Below, in pieces: positions 58,401-64,000 of a stretch of 64,000 nt of DNA. This stretch comes from Saposhnikovia divaricata. Its lineage: Eukaryota > Streptophyta > Magnoliopsida > Apiales > Apiaceae. The stretch is taken from contig CM071595.1 in assembly GCA_036435485.1 (NCBI GenBank), positions 104,152,580 to 104,216,579 of the forward strand. Direction: 5' to 3'. Both the position numbers and the translations under genes were made by a program. Position 1 is the first letter of the stretch; the number at the start of each line of letters is the position of its first letter. The notes beneath the pieces are model-generated. The model saw only the letters and a program-made list of their open reading frames with translations. It did no database searches and was not told the origin of the DNA.

Positions 58401-60718
58401 CAAATTCCTATAGCTCCCGAATACCAAGAGAAAACCACTTTCACATGTCCCTTTGGAACCTTTGCTTATCGTCTCTTAGCTTTCGGTCTAACCACCGCCC
58501 CGACCACCTTTCAAAGGTGCATGATGAGCATCTTTTCTGACATGGTAGGTGAATTCCTAGAGATTTTCATAGATGACTTCTCCATCTTTGGTTCGTCTTT
58601 TCATCAATGCCTAAACCATCTTGAGTTAGTCTTAAAGAGATGTAAAGAAACCAACCTCGTTCTTAAATGGGAAAAATGTCATTTCATGGTTAAAGAGGGA
58701 ATCGTTATTGGTCACAGAATTTCTGAAAAGGGGATCGAAGTAGATAAATCCAAAGTTGACCTCATTGCCAATCTACCCCCACCGACATCGGTCAAAGTAA
58801 TTCGTTCCTTTTTAGGACATGCGGGTTTTTATAGGCGTTTCATTAAAGATTTTAGCAAAAAGGCTAGACCCTTGACCACCCTTCTTGGTAAAGATGTCAA
58901 ATTCGAGTTCAATAAAGATTGTTTACAATCTTTTGAACACCTTAAGAAAGAGTTGACCTCGGCCCCGATTATCAAGTCTCCCTATTGGAGTCAACCTTTC
59001 GAGTTAATGTGTGATGCATCTGATTACGCATTAGGGGCGGTATTAGGACAACGAATCAATAAGATACCTCATGTCATATACTACGCTAGTAAGACCTTAA
59101 ATGATGCGCAACTCAATTATTCAACCACCGAGAAGGAGCTTCTAGCCGTAGTTTTTGCCCTCGATAAGTTTAGGTCGTATCTTATTGGTTCAAAAATCAT
59201 TGTTTACACCGATCATTCCGCCCTTTGATATCTCTTCTCTAAGAAAGACTCTAAGGCCCGATTGATTAGGTGGATCTTGTTGCTCCAAGAGTTTGACCTA
59301 GAAATTAGGGATAAGAAGGGGTCCGAAAATGTCGTTGCCGATCACCTTTCTCGATTAGTAGTGGAGTCCACCACCGACTCGCCTTTGAATGAATCTTTTC
59401 CCGACGAACATCTCTTTTCTATCTCTACTCCTCCTTGGTTCGCCGACATTGTCAATTACCTTGCAACCGGCGACATTCCCTCTCATTGGTCTACACAAGA
59501 TAAATCAAAATTTCTCTCTCAAGTCAAACACTTCTTTTGGGACGATCCGTATCTTTTTAAATATTGCCCCGACCAAATCATTCGGAGGTGCGTCCCAAAC
59601 CATGAGTTTCGAAGTATCCTTTCCTTTTGTCATGATCAAGCTTGTGGAGGTCATTTTAGTGCTAAGAAAACAGCAGCTAAAATCCTCCAAAGCGGTTTTT
59701 ATTTGCCTAGTTTGTTCAAGGATGCTGCAGAATTCTGTGTCGCTTGTAGTAGGTGTCAACACTTAGGAAAGATCACTAGGAGAAACATGATGCCTATGAG
59801 TCCCATCTTAATCATTGAGATTTTTGATGTGTGGGGCATAGATTTTATGGATCCCTTTCCTAGTTCTTTTGGCAACCTCTACATTCTCTTAGCGGTCGAT
59901 TATGCATCTAAGTGGGTAGAAGCCATACCAACTAAGTCCAATGATAACAAGGTCGTTATTAAATTCTTAAAAGAGAATATCTTTTCTCGATTCGGCACAC
60001 CTAGGGATATCATTAGTGACCAAGGTACGCACTTCAAGAATCGTCAACTTTAGTCCCTTTTGAAAAAGTACTCAATCACTCATAGGTTGGCTACCCCTTA
60101 TCATCCTCAAACTAGTGGCCAAGTTGAAGTCTCGAATAGGCAAATCAAACAAAATTAGAAAAGACTGTCAACTCGAATAGGAAGGATTGGTCCATCAAAC
60201 TGATAGATGCCTTATGGGCTTATCGAACCGCTTTTAAGACTGTTTTGGGCATGTCCCCTTACAGAATTGTGTTTGGCAAAGCCTTTCACTTGCCCGTTGA
60301 ACTAGAGCATAGGGCCTTGTGGGCCATAAGAGATTTGAACTTTGACTTACCAACCGCCGGTAGTCATAGGAAATTGCAATTGTCAGAACTAGAGGAATTA
60401 AGAAATGAGGCCTATGAAAATGCTAAAATTTATAAAGAAAGAACAAAACTTTTTCATGATAAATCCATTTTGAGAAAATCTTTTTCTCCGGGTCAAAAAG
60501 TTCTTTTGTACAATTCTAGGCTTCATTTATTCCCCGGGAAATTGAGATCTAGGTGGGAAGGTCCTTACATTGTTAGGATCGTTTTTCCTCACGGTGCTGT
60601 TGAAATTGAAAATCCTAAAAATGGTGATGTATTTAAAGTTAATGGACAAAGACTCAAACCATTTTTAGAGCTGCCATTTGATCCCGAGGATGAGGTCACC
60701 CACCTCATCGACCCGTGA
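55420..60718 (+). pseudogene. Athila-like gag-pol polyprotein, few lesions
   Basis: Gag (MLPKFTGSDGEDPYIFLHEF; CPHHGIEKWRLCKIVYEALD) has a TGG-to-TAG stop at 55817-55819 and a frameshift near 55845. The open frame 55806-59228 covers gag, protease (LLDLGASVNLLP, D at 57231), RT (VCIDYRKLNDATRKDHFPLP; FIDD box with D codons at 58572-58577) and RNase H (CDASDYALGAVLG). TGA at 59226-59228 replaces the Arg of ALRYLF. The integrase zinc domain (CGGHFSAKKT...CVACSRCQ) and core (GIDFMDPF; SDQGTHF; GQVEVSNRQIK) keep the DD35E residues. TAG at 60051 and a one-base loss near 60152 break it before the C-terminal part (FGKAFHLPVELEHRALWAIR ... HLIDP*). No env-like frame follows. Confidence 0.93.
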
Positions 60719-62455
60719 TTCATGTAAGTTTCTTTCAGTAGGTAAATTCTCTCCTTTATCTCTTGTCAGGTATTATCTTCTCGTTCTCATTTACTCATTT
60801 CTCTTGCATTTGCATACATTGAGGACAATGCATGATTTAGGTATGGGGGAGGGTTTTTAGTGTAAATAGTAAAAATTGAAAAATCCAAAAAAATTAAAAA
60901 ATCAAAAAATCAAAAAGAGTTCTTTTCGTATTCTAGTCTTGTTAATTGATTGCTAGTTGCTTGATGCACCCTTGCATGCTATGATAATCTTATGATCCAT
61001 ATTCTTTTGTTTGAGAAGTGATTTGCTAAAGTTCTTGTTCACACACTTACACTAGCAAGGTGAAGCTAGTAGACTTATTTGAATTGTGCATGAAATTAGA
61101 AGGTTATTATTAGGTGTAAGATGATTTGGTCTTCATGCTTTGAGTACAAGTAGGTGCATTGAGGATACCATTTCTTGAGATTGATTATGTTTTACCACAC
61201 CAAGTGAGATTTTGAGCCTATATGCACATCTTTTGCATTTATATTCTTTTGCACATCTTTTGTTTGAGTTCCTTCTTGAAATACATGACATTAATTGATG
61301 ATAAAATGATAAAGGCACTTAGGAATAACCTATATTTCCAAATTATCCACACCAATTCTTATATGATCAATTAGTTAACCCTTTGAGCCTAATCATTTTC
61401 TTTCGGTGACACACCACATTACTCGCCTAAGACCTTTTTCTTGTTCAGCCTTACGTATTCTTGATCCCATTTTGTCAAAGGCTAGTAGGAACTTGAGGGA
61501 GCAATAAGGTGTATGAAATAGGGTTTACTATTGTTCATAACTTTCGAGGAAATATTTGTTGTTACCTTGATAGTCGATTTTCAAAATTAAATCTAAAGGA
61601 GGATTATTGTTACATTTTTATTTTCTTTAAAAAAAAGGAAGAAAATGAAAAAAAATTCATATGAGAGCATACTTATGTTTTTGTAATCCTCCTTCATTCG
61701 ACTAGTCAAGTCTTTTTGTTGAAAAATGAAAATAAATTGTGTGGGGAGGAAGTTTGGTGTTGTGCATGATATTCATGGTGACTACTAGCTTTTGACACTT
61801 CACCTTATTTTAGCCTTTCTTGACATACCTTGTCCCTAGCCCTATTACAACCCTAATAAAGACCTTTTGATTTTCATTATTAATGTATGTTGTGATTTAA
61901 GTTGGAATGATACCAAGTGTCAAGCATGCATTTGATTTTGTTGGAATTGAGTGATACACTTACCCTTATTCTTGAGTGAATATTCTTTTGTGAGTGAAAG
62001 GTGATGTATTGCTTATTTGTTTTTTGCATAAGAGATCTCAAATTTGGACTCTGAGGTGTGCCCTTGTAGACTTAGCATGGTTACCAATAATTTTTGCACA
62101 TGACATGAACTTATAATCACTCTTGCATGGTTCTTTAAGTAGACTGTGTGAATCCTTGCACTTTTCACACCAAGACTTTGCAACTTCATTTTGATTCTTA
62201 AGTTGATGTATCATGAGAGGACATGTATGTGTGGTGTGCATTGCCATGTGATCTTTTATACAAGCTAGATGGATTTTGTGGGTACATTCACTATAGGCCC
62301 TCACGAGACCTCACTCGTCCACTAGGGCTGCCTAGGGGTTTAAAGGGCTTGTTGCATATGCCAAATGAAACCGTCACACCTACGAAAAGGAGTATAGGAC
62401 TTTCCATCTAGATTTTCATTTTGTTTTTATTTTCCTCGAGGACGAGCAAAAGATA
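60719..62455 (+). other. 3' non-coding region of Athila-like element 2
   Basis: About 1.7 kb collinear with 15222-17100 of element 1. No env or other gene. GGTATGGGGGAGG occurs near 60840, and a variant (TGTGGGGAGGAAG) near 61741. Confidence 0.7.
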
Positions 62456-62469
62456 GGTATGGGGGCATT
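62456..62469 (+). promoter_or_regulatory. Polypurine tract region
   Basis: GGTATGGGGGCATT lies directly before the 3' LTR and is identical to 17104-17117. Confidence 0.7.
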
Positions 62470-64000
62470 TGATAAGGGCATATTTTTGCATATTTTTAGT
62501 ACCTATTTATTGCTTGAACTCATATTTTAATAAATTATTTTGTTGCATTTCAGGAAATTCGTAAATAAATAAAGAAATGGCAAAATAAATAAATAAAGAA
62601 CAAGGAAGGGAAAAAGAGGAAGAAAAAGGACCAAAAATGAAAGAAGGAAAAGAATTAGGAGCTTGGAGCAAAAGGAATATTTCAAGACAAGTGGAAGGTG
62701 GAGATCATCCCAACACATTAGAAAAGTGTATGGCCAAGATCAACTCTTCAAAGCTTAAGGGGGAAGGAAACAAATAGATGGCTAGGATTTCACCACCACA
62801 CAACCCAAATGTATGGTGGGGATTTACCCAACACCCCCCTTAACCCTAATTTCTATCCTATAAATACTCCCTCACCCCCCCTTGTATTTAGTAACTTAGA
62901 TTTTAGGGTAGTTTTATTTTATTTTATTTTCTTTAGTTTCAAATCTTGTAAACACTTTTTATTTTAATGCAAAATTTCGTTTCCTTTAATTTCTTGTCTT
63001 GTTCTTTCATTTATTTTACTTCCCTTTCGTTATTTTCGTAAATCCAAGTAGTGGACAAAGTAGCGAAAGCTAACCACTATGGGTTGAAATCAACGAAATT
63101 TAATTTCTTGTTCGTAATTCGTAATTTTGCCCCTTTAAACATCAATTTTATTGTGGGTTTGTTTCTCGTTCTTAGAATAATTTTTAAATTTCGTATCTAA
63201 TTTCTTTGTTTCTGTAATTAATTTTAAAAAAACAAAAAAAAATTAATTTTTTTTGTTTTATAAAACTTCATTTCGATTTTTTTTTCTCAGTTTTTTTTAC
63301 ATCCCTGTTTTGTTGTTTTTCGTAGCAGTAAATCTCTATCAGCCTCCCCTGCTTTCGTTTATTCACCGTACTCAGTACCGTTTTGCATTCTTCTTCTCCA
63401 AATCTAAACTCTCCTTCTCACTCCCCTCTCTTCAATTCTCTTCAAACAGAACACACCCAGCCTTCTACGACCCCCAGCCTCCTCCTTTTCCCAGAAAAAC
63501 CCACAACACACTCCCGTTCTCCTTCTCCTCTTCTTCATTTCCCCCCTCCAAATCTCTCTTTCCTTGTCAATTCAAACACCTCCCCTTCTTTTATTCTTTT
63601 TATCGAGTCCAAGTTATTCTTCTTTTTCTTCCGGTTTCTTTTTTTCTTTTTTCTTTTTTCGTTTTTCCATGTCTGTCGGTGTTATGTTTCGAGGTGTCAT
63701 GCTTGTATTTAGTTGTTCTTGTTTGATCGGTCTGGTTTTGCTGGGTCTTGTTTGATTGAGTCTGCTTGCGAGTTGCATTTGGTTTTGAGTTTTAAATATT
63801 GCTGAGCATTTGAATGAATTGGACGAGTCGTTAATAATGTTGGGTTGAATGAGTTCTTTCTTCTGTGTTATTTTGAGTTACTGAGTCATTGAGTCGAGTC
63901 CAGTTGTCGAGTGGACTGAGTCTTATTCGTTTTTGTTCCGAGTCCACAAAATTATTTTTAGTTTATGTTTCTGTGTTTTTGTCCTGATTCGTCTGAATTT
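62470..64000 (+). repeat. 3' LTR of Athila-like element 2, cut by the window end
   Basis: Starts TGATAAGGGCATATTTTTGC (one change near the start compared with the 5' LTR). It has a TATA box at 62859-62866. It is collinear with the 5' LTR to about 63725 and unrelated by eye from there to the window end. Confidence 0.9.

Larger units (their letters stand above)
48706..64000 (+). mobile_element. Athila-like Ty3/gypsy element 2, nearly complete, runs off the window
   Basis: 5' LTR 48706-50903, Asp-type primer site, leader, gag-protease-RT-RNase H-integrase, 3' non-coding DNA, polypurine tract, 3' LTR from 62470 to beyond the window. It is inserted in the copia relic; the bases before it (GAACA) would be the target duplication, but the right flank is off the window. 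It is split by a solo LTR at 51998-55414. Only a few point lesions disable the polyprotein, so it is the best candidate source of pol for relatives such as element 1. Confidence 0.92.

Noticed and set aside
60719..62455. Expected env-like gene of Athila elements
   Set aside because: No frame longer than about 90 codons and no signal or membrane pattern. The region is non-coding in both elements.

Overview
The window is nuclear DNA of a flowering plant, most likely a eudicot. It is AT-rich and built mostly from nested plant LTR retrotransposons (Ty3/gypsy of the Athila and Tat lineages, Ty1/copia) and Helitrons. A small genic island of about 6 kb (39.6-45.7 kb) holds one intact host gene, SEC61 beta, and the 3' half of a SABATH methyltransferase gene. 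The species cannot be named from the sequence. No rRNA, tRNA, CRISPR array or bacterial-type operon was seen.

Left block, 1-20.15 kb. A decayed Tat-lineage Ty3/gypsy relic (gag, protease, RT, RNase H and a second RNase H, with many stops) is split at 5436 by a 13.6-kb Athila-like element (5437-19070) with a 5-bp target-site duplication TGAAG. That Athila has two LTRs, an Asp-tRNA-type primer site and gag-protease, but no RT or integrase. Its coding region is itself split by a 3.9-kb solo LTR (10895-14807, duplication GATAT). The Tat relic resumes at 19071. A foldback element of about 0.87 kb with palindromes and a minisatellite follows at 20560-21425.

Middle block, 23.1-39.6 kb. A tandem Helitron-type repeat (23157-23578 continuing at 37565-38165) was split by a minus-strand Helitron (23579-37564). 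This Helitron is only about 1 kb once its own insertions are removed: a 4.5-kb solo LTR (23887-28421, TAGGG) and an 8.4-kb Ty1/copia element (28461-36881, TTCGC). An uninterrupted paralogue of the Helitron target lies about 450 bp away, so the empty site can be read inside the window. A third, complete short Helitron (38456-39584) sits about 330 bp upstream of SEC61 beta.

Genic island, 39.6-45.7 kb. SEC61 beta (39916-40239, plus strand, one exon) encodes the tail-anchored subunit of the ER translocon. Downstream are a MITE-like element, short tandem duplications and a non-autonomous pogo/Emigrant-like element that keeps a transposase-like C-terminus with a PIP-box-like motif. On the minus strand are two clean 3' exons of a SABATH carboxyl methyltransferase. 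Its upstream exon is reduced to about 30 bp, joined directly to the RNase H end of a Ty1/copia pol relic (45.66-48.7 kb).

Right block, 48.7-64 kb. A second Athila-like element (48706 to beyond the window end) carries gag, protease, RT, RNase H and integrase with only a few disabling lesions, and is split by a third solo LTR (51998-55414, CTTAA). Its two LTRs agree closely for about 1.25 kb, then diverge abruptly. Reading the nesting backwards gives a relative chronology from target-site duplications and interrupted reading frames.
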